From: Pontiellaceae bacterium
Lineage (GTDB): Bacteria; Verrucomicrobiota; Kiritimatiellia; Kiritimatiellales; Pontiellaceae
Assembly: GCA_016937035.1 (NCBI GenBank)
Contig: JAFGWS010000047.1
Coordinates: 1-40,078, forward strand
Direction of reading: 5' to 3'
DNA: 40,078 bases
Shown: positions 24,010 through 37,100 of the stretch, one piece after another
Numbering within the stretch: position 1 is the stretch's first letter
How the letters are laid out: every line of letters starts with the position of its first letter
Notes under the pieces: model-generated
What the model was told of the DNA's origin: nothing
The model's database searches: none
The model's input: the letters and a program-made list of their open reading frames with translations, nothing else
Translations under genes and position numbers: made by a program

Positions 24010-24131
24010 ATTGATAAATATGATGTATGAACTATGAAGTATGGAATACGGCCTGCGATGCACCCGATAAAACAGGCCAAAGCCGATTAAGTTCCGTTTT
24101 CATCATTCCGATTTGATGATTCATACTTCGA
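24010..24131. repeat. Inverted repeat in the nifH-nifI1 gap
   Basis: TATGATGTATGAACTATGAA and later GATTCATACTTCG are partly inverse. GGCCTG (24050-24055) and CAGGCC (24073-24078) form a nested GC-rich stem. The gap is the longest between the first nif genes. Confidence 0.55.
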
Positions 24132-25037
<906 letters not shown>

Positions 25038-25041
25038 CTAT

Positions 25042-25057
25042 TGCAGCAGATGTGCCA
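25042..25057 (-). promoter_or_regulatory. Sigma-54 promoter of the nifH operon
   Basis: Minus strand TGGCAC-ATCTG-CTGCA, perfect -24 block and spacing. It shares 20 of 21 positions with the nifE promoter around TGGCAC through TGCTGCAATAG. Expected start is near 25031, giving a leader of about 75 nt. Confidence 0.87.
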
Positions 25058-25161
25058 TCGCGGTTTTCTAGCCGGCAGTGCGCATTGCAAAGCGCTTTCC
25101 ATGAATGCTTAATAAAATCATTCGGGTAGTGGATGGTTTGCCGGAGCGGGGGTGGCGATTT

Positions 25162-25256
25162 GGAAATAATTGTTGTCGGGGTGGGAGAGTCCAAGCGGCG
25201 ACGATCACAATACGCCTGTAAGCAATGCCTTACATGAAAATGCGACATTTATTTCC
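25162..25256. promoter_or_regulatory. 95-bp upstream activator-type module, nifH copy
   Basis: Left arm GGAAATAATTGTTGTCG (25162-25178; three extra bases) and right arm CGACATTTATTTCC (25243-25256). Total 95 bp, arm starts 81 bp apart, 105 bp from the sigma-54 element, as in the nifE and nifV copies. An additional TGTAAG-N6-CTTACA palindrome lies inside at about 25217-25234. Confidence 0.8.
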
Positions 25257-25693
25257 ATGTCTTGTGAGAGAGGAAAGAAATGTCGCCTCATCACGGAATT
25301 GCGTCTTGGGCGGCTTTTTGAGCTATGTTAATCACCTCACTTCAGCATACCCAGGGACAGGGAATCGTCGGTTGCAACTACCAAAAGACCGAGCGCACCA
25401 AGGATACTGAAATCTACTACCTGCACTTGAAGACGAAGCGGGCGGCCTATCCGGACCCTCCCCTGCAATCCGCCGGTTTGCCCTAAAAAAGCACCCTCGC
25501 AAACAAACGTGCCACTTTTATTCGCAACAGCAAAAGACGGGGAATCTAACGGTTCGGCCCTGTTCCATACTGAAAGCACTCAGTTTTTGGGGGCTGAGAC
25601 CTCTGACATCTCCGGTCGAGGGTGACATGGGGAAATTTGCATCGTCGTGAGGCGGGCATCCCTGCCTGCCCATGCCCATCTTGATTCTCACCC

Positions 25694-25718
25694 TTGTAGC
25701 GTTGGCTCTGCGAGCCAA
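25694..25718. repeat. Palindromic repeat, copy 2
   Basis: Exact repeat of 4063-4087 with the TTGGCTC-TGC-GAGCCAA stem. Confidence 0.75.
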
Positions 25719-26128
25719 TTCATGATCGTTTCGTGAAAAGAGAGCGAGCCAATCGGAAGCCTTACCCAGCGCAGCTTCGCTGCTCGCCCGTACAGCCTGC
25801 ACTATGTGCTGGCTCATGCACCCTCGAATGGCAGAGTACAAGAATGAGTGCAATAGATTTTTTTAAAAAAAGTTTTGGATATGGGAATAGACGGAAAGAC
25901 TGAAGATTATACAATATTGTCTGGTTATGTTTTGACTCATCCTTCTTTTTGCGTTTCTATGTCTCCAAAAAGGCGTTCGATAGATCGTCCGCCCGGGCGA
26001 GCCGACAGAAAACGGGAGTATTTGCCTCAAATTACTAGATTACGGGACTGATAACCAAAAGAGGTTCTCGTGATGAGGTTGTTCAAGAAAGGATGGATGA
26101 ATTGGATGAAAAGTTCAAAGTGCAGACT

Positions 26129-26157
26129 TGGCCCCATTCCCCCTGGCCCCATTCCCC
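26129..26157 (+). repeat. 15-bp tandem duplication
   Basis: TGGCCCCATTCCCCC is followed directly by TGGCCCCATTCCCC. It stands just before the Shine-Dalgarno of the AT-rich gene. Confidence 0.7.
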
Positions 26158-26171
26158 AGAGGGGATTAATT

Positions 26172-27800
26172 ATGTCAACGTATATAATACATGCACTTAT
26201 ATATATTATAATATTTACATTTGTTAATACCTCTAATGCTGAGCATATTAGCATTCAATTTGTTTACGGAGAAAATAATATTAACCGCGAAATTTCCTGT
26301 GTAGTTCATGAGCTTGATGGAGATGAGCATGTAATGTCGTATACAACGTGGAGTAATGATGCAGGAGTATTACAGTTTGATGCGCCCGTCGGACGGAAAA
26401 TTATAGTAGCAGTGAGTTCCGGCGATAAAGAGTATTTTGGGGAGAAAGAATTTTGGGTGAAAGATTCGGATGAAGAGGTACAGGAAGTAGAACTGAGTTT
26501 AAGTGAATATGTGACTATCAGAGGAAATATAACGTCAAGCGATGGAGAAGCCGTTTATCCCATGGGATTGCAGCTGTATTATAAAGAACCCGGATATAGA
26601 GGAAGCATATCCGGGCGGACAGACGTTAATGGATGGTTTTCATTTGCGAAAATTAAGGATGCCGATGGGCTGATATTGAAAGGAAAGGGTGATGAATGGT
26701 GTTTTGATTGGCAGGATGTAGAGCCTGATGTGACAAATAATATTATTGCGAAAAGGTGCGATCCAAAGTATCCCAACGTATACTGTAATATAATTAGTAC
26801 AGATGGTGAATCTATTGATTTGAACGGAAATTATAGTGTTCGGGGGGACGCTACGGGATGGCATGGTGAATTTGAGAAGGGACGGTTCATATTATCTGGC
26901 GTAAAGCCTGGAAAATATGAGGTGAAACATTTATCTGATAAAGATGGTAATATAATTGTATTGCGGAATTCCATGATTGAGTTGGCGAAAAATGACACAT
27001 TGATAAACTTGATCGCAGAAGATATGGTAAAAGAAAGAGTAAAGGTAGTAGATAGAGAAACAAAAGAACCGATAGAAAACTCAGAGATTAATATCACTCA
27101 ATTTGGGAAGCACTATAAAGCTGTTACTGATAGACAGGGCAATTGTTCCTTGGAAATGTGGCCGAGTAAATATGCCATAAATGTGAACTCCAAAGGATAT
27201 TTAAGCTACAATGATGTGATTGATGAATATGTTTCCGGGATAATTATATCAATGCAAAAAGGCCAGACTCTAAAGGGTACGATTATTAATCATTCGGGAA
27301 ATCCTGTTGAGAATGCCTATGTGATAGTTCGCCAGTCAAATGGTGGAGAAAAAGTTGGCCAGACCGATCAACAAGGAGGCTTTGATATTGGAGGGCTTGC
27401 AGGAACCAAATTTAGTATTTCGGTAGTTACAGAGGACTATCCAAGAACGACATTTGAGGATGTAAGAGCTGAGGAAGGAAATGTTGAGTTGGCTTTAGTT
27501 GATGGAATTCCATTAAGTCTAAACATTCGTGGTGACAAATCAGAGTATAATGGTTACTTTTTCCTGTTAAATGAGGATAACTCTTTTGCATGCGACTCTT
27601 TTGTGCTTAGCAAAAAAGATGAGGACAGTATAATAGTTTCGGGAGGAGTGGTTCATTTGTTTTATTGTGATGATGAGAGGGTATTTAGTATCCGCAGCAT
27701 AAAGGTTGATGAGGCAAGCACTATAGATATTGAACTGCTAAAGAAAAGTCAATACAAGAGTGTTGGGCTGGATGATTTTTATAACAAATTATCGAAATAG
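26172..27800 (+). CDS. Exported protein with carboxypeptidase-regulatory-like repeats
   Basis: 542 residues. The start was set at MSTYIIHALIYIIIFTFVNT, because it gives a clean signal peptide (cleavage near residue 24, SNA-EH) and follows AGAGGGG; the frame upstream is not protein-like. The rest is beta-rich with repeated segments such as TIRGNITSSDGEAVYPMGLQ and LKGTIINHSGNPVENAYVIV, the pattern of carboxypeptidase regulatory-like (CarboxypepD_reg) domains, probably three or four of them. It is strongly AT-rich compared with its neighbours and stands alone among decayed genes, which suggests recent transfer. Function is unknown; a surface or periplasmic adhesive role is possible. Confidence 0.75.
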   Translation: MSTYIIHALIYIIIFTFVNTSNAEHISIQFVYGENNINREISCVVHELDGDEHVMSYTTWSNDAGVLQFDAPVGRKIIVAVSSGDKEYFGEKEFWVKDSDEEVQEVELSLSEYVTIRGNITSSDGEAVYPMGLQLYYKEPGYRGSISGRTDVNGWFSFAKIKDADGLILKGKGDEWCFDWQDVEPDVTNNIIAKRCDPKYPNVYCNIISTDGESIDLNGNYSVRGDATGWHGEFEKGRFILSGVKPGKYEVKHLSDKDGNIIVLRNSMIELAKNDTLINLIAEDMVKERVKVVDRETKEPIENSEINITQFGKHYKAVTDRQGNCSLEMWPSKYAINVNSKGYLSYNDVIDEYVSGIIISMQKGQTLKGTIINHSGNPVENAYVIVRQSNGGEKVGQTDQQGGFDIGGLAGTKFSISVVTEDYPRTTFEDVRAEEGNVELALVDGIPLSLNIRGDKSEYNGYFFLLNEDNSFACDSFVLSKKDEDSIIVSGGVVHLFYCDDERVFSIRSIKVDEASTIDIELLKKSQYKSVGLDDFYNKLSK

Positions 27801-27872
27801 AAAAACAGCAGGGGGAGGGGAGAGGTCTGCACATTGAACGTTTAATTGATCTATGAAGGAGAGGAGCGGCAG

Positions 27873-27986
27873 TTGGCGAGACCTTTACGAGTTGATATTG
27901 TGGATGGGGTTTATCATGTGATGAGTCGCGGGATGGGCCGGAGCTGCATCTATAAGGATGTTCGAAATCGGTTGCATGGGGTTTAG
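27873..27986 (+). pseudogene. RAYT/IS200-like (Y1 transposase) N-terminal remnant
   Basis: From TTG, 37 codons read ARPLRVDIVDGVYHVMSRGM then GRSCIYKDVRNR before a TAG. This is the N-terminus of REP-associated tyrosine transposases (…YHVxxRG…IFxDxxD…). Everything downstream, including the HUH motif and catalytic Tyr, is missing. A repeat of the AATGATT type follows immediately. Confidence 0.7.
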
Positions 27987-27999
27987 TCAAAATAATTTT

Positions 28000-28032
28000 G
28001 GGCAGAATGATTTAGGGGCACGATAATTTTTG
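28000..28032 (+). repeat. AATGATT-type dispersed repeat, copy 2
   Basis: GGGCAGAATGATTTAGGGGC followed by ACGATAATTTTTG, matching 4276-4322 in order and spacing. It lies 14 bp after the transposase remnant. Confidence 0.6.
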
Positions 28033-28126
28033 AGGTAGAGATTCTTGGTATCTTTATTTCTTGGCGGTCAAAAATTCCGTATGGGATTAAAAATGAGCGG
28101 GTTGTATAGATTTGTGGAGGTGGGGG

Positions 28127-28498
28127 TTATTATGTTTTGCGGCGGTGTCGGCGAAGGCGCTGGCGAAGCTGGAGTGCTTCGCGTCGGAATATGATTTCGG
28201 TCGTGGGTGATGTGGCACCGATTGTGGAGGCCAGCCGGAGCAGATTCAGTTTTCTTCCACGTCGACCGGGGAGGTGAAGCGCATGGCGATGCTGTGCAGC
28301 GGCGACGGCCGCGCCTTTGATCTGCTTTCTGCGGAGCTGAAGGATGCTGAGGGAACGGTATCGGTTAAGAAGCTGAGCGACGGCAAGTGGCAGCTTTCGC
28401 TCTCCATTCAATCGGAGTCTGTTGCTCTCGGAGCAGCGGTGGAGGTAAAAACCTCGCTCAAATCACAGGCGTTGATCCGCATTCCGTTGGTGAAATGA
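28127..28498 (+). pseudogene. Decayed DUF1573-like protein
   Basis: The 5' part reads …LAKLECFASEYDFGR, a DUF1573-type start, then continues as VGDVAPIVEA only in a shifted frame. The 3' part (ATG at 28274) is an intact 74-codon reading, with STSTGEVKRMAMLCS and FDLLSAELKDAEG followed by a strand-rich tail ending in IRIPLVK, like the domain after DUF1573 in related proteins. At least one frameshift and an internal deletion are needed to explain it. Confidence 0.55.
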
Positions 28499-28891
28499 TT
28501 TCCGAGGGCGCATGATAGAAGGAAGCACGGATAAACGCAGGATGCGCCCACGCGCTGGATTCACAATACGTCCAAACTGACCAACGAAAGCTATCGCAAG
28601 AAGTCCGCGGCGGGAAAACTTTTAAAGAACAAATACCCCCTGGGGGAAGGAGATATTGGGGCGTTGCCCCCTCAACAGGAACCCAAAACACCCCTCAACT
28701 GGTCATGCTTATAATTGTCGTCGAAGAAAGTTTGTAATTGTCGTTGGCCAGCGCGCCCAGCGGTCGGAAAGGGCTCCGCCATTTTTTGTGGTTTGAAGGT
28801 GGAAAAGCGGGGGCAAATCCCTAATATTCTCACCTTTGCGTACCGCAGTCGGATTATAAGTTAATCGTTAATGGGTTAATCGGGGTCGAAA
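28499..28891. other. Intergenic with no recognised gene
   Basis: About 390 bp. A 50-codon open stretch (about 28549-28710, +) reads RWIHNTSKLTNESYRKKSAA but has no start codon or known family. TAATTGTCGTCG and TAATTGTCGTTGG occur 20 bp apart near 28712-28747. Confidence 0.4.
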
Positions 28892-29272
28892 ATGAAGGAT
28901 TTTCGGGAGCTGAAATGCTGGAAAGCCTGCCGTGAGTTGCGGCAGTTTGTCCTTGCACAGATTGTTCCTGTACTTCCTTCGTCAGAAAAGTATCGCCTGG
29001 TGGATCAGATTATTCGGGCGGCGCGCTCTACGACAGCAAATATTGCGGAGGGATATGGGCGTTAGCACTATTTGGATAATGCCAAATTCTGCAGCAATGC
29101 CAGAGGTTCGGCGTATGAGGTGCTGGACCATCTTGATGCAGCGTATGATGAAGGATTGATTACAGAGGAACAATTTAGACAGGGCGAGATACTGGTTTGG
29201 GGTGCGGTGAAACTCACCAACGGCTATATGAATTATCTCAAGAAGGCCAACGAATCCGGTGCGTCCAAATAA
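28892..29272 (+). pseudogene. Four-helix-bundle protein with an in-frame TAG
   Basis: Reads MKDFRELKCWKACRELRQFV to ANIAEGYGR, then TAG at 29063-29065, then HYLDNAKFCSNARGSAYEVL to the normal C-terminus, all in one frame of 127 codons. It belongs to the four-helix-bundle (23S rRNA intervening-sequence protein) family, where an aromatic residue normally follows EGxGR. TAG is one base from TAT or TAC, so a point nonsense mutation is likely. The protein's cellular role is unknown. Confidence 0.7.
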
Positions 29273-29297
29273 CTATTAACAATTAACGGTGAATGCA

Positions 29298-31820
<2,523 letters not shown>

Positions 31821-31886
31821 ATGTAAACTCATAGCTCTTGGGGACAAAAGCATTCCGATGCTTTTCCCAAAAGGAGGATTATCTGC

Positions 31887-32411
31887 ATGCACCTTTTGTT
31901 GGCCGTACTGTTCGGGGCAGGCTTTGTATACAACATCATCGCTGATCCAATCGATTTGGTTGAGACTTCTGCGACCTGTGTAATTTCCTGTCTGATGCTT
32001 TTGATGTTTTTTTGGATTCGAATCAGTCATATACGGAGCCAACGCACCATAACTTGGCTACTCGAAAACAAAGATCGAATCACCAGAGAGGCTCAGCATT
32101 TCCGAGATGCCCCTGTATTTGATAAAACGATCTCGAAAAAGACCAAGCTCCGCAGCTTCAAGATCGTAACCTCTGTCATTTTCCTGACCACGGAAAGCGA
32201 GCTAGGGCTCGAAATCCGAACAGGCATTTGGGCCGGCTTTTTTGCCACAGCATGGACCTTGCTGCTGGGATGGTGGGGTTTTCCATGGGGTCCAATTCGC
32301 ACGATCCGCGCCTTGATTCACAACCTTGGCGGCGGAAAAACTATGGCCGTCGATTACATTATTCTTCGCGCAGAAACCGGCATTGATTTTGAGTCCGACG
32401 AAAGGTGTTAA
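31887..32411 (+). CDS. Hypothetical membrane protein
   Basis: 174 residues with a perfect AAAGGAGG site 10 bp before the ATG. Two N-terminal helices (about 3-20 and 28-46), a charged cytoplasmic middle (residues 50-110, rich in Lys and Arg) and one helix near 112-130 (GIWAGFFATAWTLLLGWWGF). The C-terminal tail is soluble. No family recognised. It follows leuS by 66 bp on the same strand and may be co-transcribed. Confidence 0.75.
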   Translation: MHLLLAVLFGAGFVYNIIADPIDLVETSATCVISCLMLLMFFWIRISHIRSQRTITWLLENKDRITREAQHFRDAPVFDKTISKKTKLRSFKIVTSVIFLTTESELGLEIRTGIWAGFFATAWTLLLGWWGFPWGPIRTIRALIHNLGGGKTMAVDYIILRAETGIDFESDERC

Positions 32412-32520
32412 CAGGAACTCCTTCTTTGAAAGACAAGAGGGCGATGCACTTTTTTCAATCGACGTCGTCTATTCACCGCAAAAAAAGACGCAGAACCCTA
32501 TTGTGTTTTTCGAATTTTGA

Positions 32521-32649
32521 GCTTTTTCGTTTTCTCAACGCGAAAGCAAAATCAGGGTCTTGCGCACGGCCCGCTCTGAGAAAAATGCCGGGTACCAATT
32601 CTGGGACTGCTCCGCCTGTCCCGACTGCAAGGGCGTGGTTGAGGTGTAA
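32521..32649 (+). pseudogene. Topoisomerase-type zinc-ribbon C-terminal remnant
   Basis: An open stretch with no start ends KNAGYQFWDCSACPDCKGVV followed by EV and a TAA (32647-32649). The FWxCSxxPxCKG pattern is the second half of a topoisomerase-type zinc ribbon, as found at the C-terminus of TopA and of several nucleases. The matching first CxxC and the rest of the gene are lost. Confidence 0.5.
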
Positions 32650-32681
32650 CCCGGTATCGTGTTTTAACAGGTGCTTATATG

Positions 32682-32693
32682 GGATTATAATCC
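32682..32693. repeat. 12-bp perfect palindrome
   Basis: GGATTATAATCC, about 160 bp upstream of trpB. It could be an operator, but no evidence links it to a regulator. Confidence 0.3.
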
Positions 32694-32854
32694 GCTTGTA
32701 ATTCAGTATGCTCAAAAAGTAAGTTGTTTGAGTTCAGCTTGCGTTCAGTTAAACTGCAAAGGCGTTGCCTGCGAGGATATGGAATTTTCTGATCCGCAAA
32801 ATGGGCGGGGAGTCGATCGATATGAAAGTAACCAGAAGAAACAGGAGTAAAAAA

Positions 32855-34075
32855 ATGAGCGATAACTATAACCCTTACTTCAAAAACACACCGAACGCGG
32901 AGGGTTACTTCGGCAAATACGGCGGCAAATTTCTTCCTCCTCAATTGGAAGCACCTTTCCAGGAAATTATCAACGCCTACGAGCGTATTCGGAACGACGC
33001 CAGCTTCTACAACGAGCTGCATTACATCCGTAAACATTTTCAGGGGCGACCGACGCCGGTTTACCACGCCCGTAATCTCTCCGAAATAAACGGCGGCGCA
33101 CAGATCTATCTGAAACGCGAGGACCTGAATCACACCGGTGCCCATAAATTGAACCATTGCATGGCCGAAGCACTGCTCGCTAAGCGCATCGGCAAGAAGA
33201 AAGTGATCGCAGAGACGGGTGCCGGTCAGCACGGCGTGGCGCTGGCGACGGCCGCGGCCTACTTTAATCTGGAATGCGAAATTCATATGGGCGAAGTCGA
33301 TATCGTCAAAGAGGCCCCGAACGTCAGCCGCATGAAGCTGCTCGGCGCCAAGGTGGTTCCGGTTTCGCACGGCCTCAAAACCCTTAAAGAAGCGGTGGAT
33401 TCCGCATTCGAGGCGTATTTGGCGGACTACGAAAACTCCATTTACTGCATCGGCTCCGTTGTGGGTCCGCATCCGTTCCCGATGATGGTGCGCGACTTCC
33501 AGCGGATTGTCGGCGAGGAGGCCCGCGAGCAGTTTATGGAAATGACCGACGGCAGCCTGCCGGACGCGGTCTGCGCCTGTGTGGGCGGCGGCTCCAATGC
33601 GATCGGGATCTTCTCCGCATTCCTCAACGATCCGTGCAAAATTTACGGCGTGGAACCGCTTGGCCGCGGAACAGGGATCGGCGAGCATGCAGCGACCATG
33701 AGCTACGGCACGGAAGGCATCATCCACGGCTTTAAATGCTACCTGCTTCAGAATGAAGATGGTTCGCCGGCCCCGGTCTATTCCTGCGCCAGCGGGCTGG
33801 ATTATCCGGGTGTCGGTCCGGAACACTGCAACCTGAAGGATGAAGGCCGCGTGAACTATGTGACCTGCTCCGATGAAGAATGCGCCGAGGCCTTCTTCAA
33901 GCTTTGCCGTCATGAAGGCATTATTCCAGCGATCGAAAGTTCCCACGCCGTTTCGTATGCGCTGCAGCTGGCCAAAGAGATGGGCAAAGGCTCAATCCTC
34001 GTCAACCTGAGCGGCCGCGGCGATAAAGACCTCGACTATGTCATCGAAAACTGGGGTATCGGCGAAGGCTGCTGA
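32855..34075 (+). CDS. trpB: Tryptophan synthase beta chain
   Basis: 406 residues. The start was set at ATG 32855 (AGGAG 10 bp upstream); an in-frame ATG at 32822 would add 11 residues. PLP lysine lies in HTGAHKLNH, the substrate loop in [15 protein letters not shown], the phosphate-binding GGGSNAIG loop near residue 247 and a C-terminal [11 protein letters not shown]. It catalyses indole + serine to tryptophan. [14 protein letters not shown] and [10 protein letters not shown] mark the stand-alone TrpB subgroup found in many anaerobes. No trpA lies beside it. Confidence 0.95.
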   Translation: MSDNYNPYFKNTPNAEGYFGKYGGKFLPPQLEAPFQEIINAYERIRNDASFYNELHYIRKHFQGRPTPVYHARNLSEINGGAQIYLKREDLNHTGAHKLNHCMAEALLAKRIGKKKVIAETGAGQHGVALATAAAYFNLECEIHMGEVDIVKEAPNVSRMKLLGAKVVPVSHGLKTLKEAVDSAFEAYLADYENSIYCIGSVVGPHPFPMMVRDFQRIVGEEAREQFMEMTDGSLPDAVCACVGGGSNAIGIFSAFLNDPCKIYGVEPLGRGTGIGEHAATMSYGTEGIIHGFKCYLLQNEDGSPAPVYSCASGLDYPGVGPEHCNLKDEGRVNYVTCSDEECAEAFFKLCRHEGIIPAIESSHAVSYALQLAKEMGKGSILVNLSGRGDKDLDYVIENWGIGEGC

Positions 34076-34126
34076 CAGCTGAATTCAGGAGGGCACCGTC
34101 CCTCCGCTTGCTCAGCACAAACGAAA

Positions 34127-34160
34127 AAGCAATACCACCCGGAAATGGGTGATATTGCTT
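34127..34160. terminator. Strong bidirectional hairpin between trpB and the LTD/CotH gene
   Basis: AAGCAATACCACCC (34127-34140) pairs with GGGTGATATTGCTT (34147-34160) around a 6-nt loop. On the minus strand it is followed by TTT (…GCTTTTTCG), so it mainly ends the large minus-strand gene whose stop is at 34186. It lies 50 bp after the trpB stop. Confidence 0.75.
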
Positions 34161-34185
34161 CTCTTCAGCCGGACAATACGGCGAA

Positions 34186-37100
34186 TCAAGGTTCCACGCC
34201 GATCACGATAAATCCGGAGGGCGCATTGGTTATACTGCCGTTAAAGATCTGCAGTGCGCCATCGCCCGCGATCGGCGGTGTAATGGCCTGCCACTCGGGA
34301 TCGGTCAGCGCTTCTTTATAGTAGATGCGATAGGTCAGCCCGCTTTGCGACAACCAGTTCAGCGAAAAGTCGGTCCCGGAAATGTTTGCCGCTTCTATGC
34401 TCGGCAACGGAACGACTTTGACTTCAAACCATGTTGTATCGGAGAGCGACGGAACGCCGCTGTCGGTAACCACAATACCCACCAAGTTGGTCGATGGCGC
34501 CGAAGGCGTCCAGCTGAACTGTCCGGTTGACGATTCAATCGAAGCGCCGGCTGGAGCATCCATCAGGCTGTAGCTGAGCGTCTGCGAGGGGAGATCGGCA
34601 TCCGTTGCGCTCGCGATGAACTCCAGTGCCAGGCCCGGCACCAGCACGACGTCGGCAATCGGATCGAGCACGGGAGCAACATTCTGCTGTTCAATCTGGT
34701 TAGCCGTTCGCGGCGTAGGCAACTTCATGGCAAAGATGGAGGGGGCACCGTCCGGGAAGCGGCCGTCGCTCGCGTCCATGGGTTGCGCCCCGAAGGAGAC
34801 GGAATCGATCATCGTCCCATCAGCCGCAAACACGCCGATGGCTTCTCCGCCAAGGCTGAGCGAAAAGTCGGCGTGCAGATCAACGATATTGGTCGAGTTC
34901 TGTCCGTCCTCGCCATCGGCCCATACGAGCAGGAAGCCGCCGGGCGCAATGGTGTAATGCCCGTTGTTCGGCACTTGGAACTGGAAGGGATCGGTCAGGT
35001 CGTCGGTCAGGAAATAGCCGCCCAGATCGATGGTATTGGTGCCGGGGTTATAGAGTTCGAACCAGTCGTCATAATCGTTATCCGCCGGGTCCATAAGCGT
35101 TCCGTTGTTATCGGCCATCCACTCGTTAATCGAAACGGTGATCGGCGCGGAGGCCCCGTTATTGGTGACGCCGGGCGTGGGATAGAACAGATCGAAGCGG
35201 TAGAACGGCTGACCGTCCGGCACATCGCCGTACCCCCAGTTTGCGGGGAGGTTGGCGTAGGTGAGATAATCCACCATTTGATATTCATCGCCCACCAAAC
35301 GATACAGACCGACCTGCCCAGAGGTCGCCGTCAGCGAAAAGTCCGCATGCGGAACATTCTCAATCGACTCCTCCGTTTCGCCGTCGCAGCAGACCACCAG
35401 CGTACCGCCGGCAGGTACCGAGGAGCCGGCGGGGAACGCCCAGCCGTTGGTCAGATTGCTGTAGTCGTCCGTCAGATAATAGCCGTCGAGAGGGATCGCC
35501 GAGTCGCCGGCGTTGTAGAGTTCAACCCACGGATCGCGATCGCCGGCGTTATCCTGTGCGCCGGAAATATTTACGGCCTGCAGTTCATTCAGCCAGATCG
35601 GAGGAATAGCCTCCAGACTTTCGGGAACAGCATTGGCCTCACCGGGCGTGGTCCGTTGGATTGCGTTCGGATCAGGATATGCGAGCTCTGCATCTATCTT
35701 GATTCCCATCACGACATCGGAACTGCTGGAATTGACCTGATGCACCTCCACCGCGAGCACATTTTCTCCGACGACAAGCGCAGAAGAGGGAATCACATAG
35801 GGTCCGATCTCGGTTGCGTTATTAATTTCCTGAGCCGGCGTTGAGGAATTCACCGCACCGTCAGGCATGCCCCAGCGATCAATCTCGATCCCGTTAAGGT
35901 AGAGAATCATGCCGTCGTCAATGACATGCGTGAGATTGAGTGCCACAAGCTCTCCGCCGGGGGCATAATTAAACGTTGTGCGGAAATAATAACTCATTCG
36001 CCCAGGTTCATACGGAGCCGGTGTATTCTTTGTCCACGGAAGCGAAGAATTCTCTTCATAAATCAGCGAAGCCCCGCTGGGCCAATCGGCGTCGTTAAAT
36101 CCAACGTTTTTCCAATCGGAGCCGGGGGCGTCCCCAACGAAGTATTTCCAGACATGCTCTTTGTCCACCAGCGTTTCCGATTGCAGGATTGTCGAGAATC
36201 CTTCGATGCCCTGCACCCAGTTCGCCACTCGCGCATTATCGAGCGCGGGATCGATCAGCTGAAGCGAGTAGCCGCCGGAAAAACTGCTCCACGGCTTGGC
36301 ATTTTCGTAGCGGACACGGTCCACGACGATTTCCTCGCCAAGTGCTTCTCCGGGCCGGAAGAGCGTCAGTGTTTCACCGATTGGATCGAGCGATCCGTCA
36401 TACGCATCAAAGATCGTCACATCCGGACGACGAGCCGCAAACTGATACCCATCTCCCACGAGCACGAGATATTCATCTGGACCGATCAGCGAACCTGCGG
36501 GGAAGGTGTAACCGACGCCGTTAATGCGCCAGCCGGAAAGATCAAACATGTGATTCGTTGACGCGTTGTACAGTTCCAGGAATTGCGCTGCGCGGTCTTC
36601 CGGAGAAGGATGAATTTCATTGATTACCACCACGCCTTCCGGATCCGGATCGCTTCCGTTAAAGGCGATATTCTCAACAGAATTTGCTCCATTCACCTCG
36701 TTGCCGAACCGGTCGCGCCCGGAAATCAACAGCGTGTTGGGTCCGGCGTTCAGCGGAAGCGTCAGCTGCCAAGAGGTCGTGCTTGTCCACTCAACGGGAT
36801 AGGGCGTGCCGTTCACCCAGATTTCCGCCACTTGAAGCGGGGCCGATCCGGTCAACACCGTCCGGTTAGAGGAGACAGTGGTGTCCGTTGCATCGACCGC
36901 AAACTCCGCCGTCGGCAGAACACTTTGCAGATAACTGCGGCGTGAGGCAATCCACACCTCAATCGAGTTAGGAGAAGCCACCGGAATTCCGTTTGCCATC
37001 AGGTTTTCATAACGCTCATCCAGAATCGGATTGACCACCTCCGGGAGCAACACCGAATCGACCGCCTCTTGGAACGCCATCAGATATTCACGATAAAATG

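Larger units (their letters stand above)
25257..26171. other. Gene-free stretch between nifH promoter and the AT-rich gene
   Basis: About 900 bp without a supportable gene. It holds the second copy of the 25-bp palindromic repeat (25694-25718), a TTTTTTTAAAAAAA tract near 25857-25871 and a 15-bp direct repeat (26129-26157). A short open stretch near 25362-25485 (+) reads protein-like but has no recognised family. Confidence 0.45.

Noticed and set aside
34783..35844. Long open frames antisense to the LTD/CotH gene
   Set aside because: They mirror the repeated codons of the LTD domains and show no protein character.
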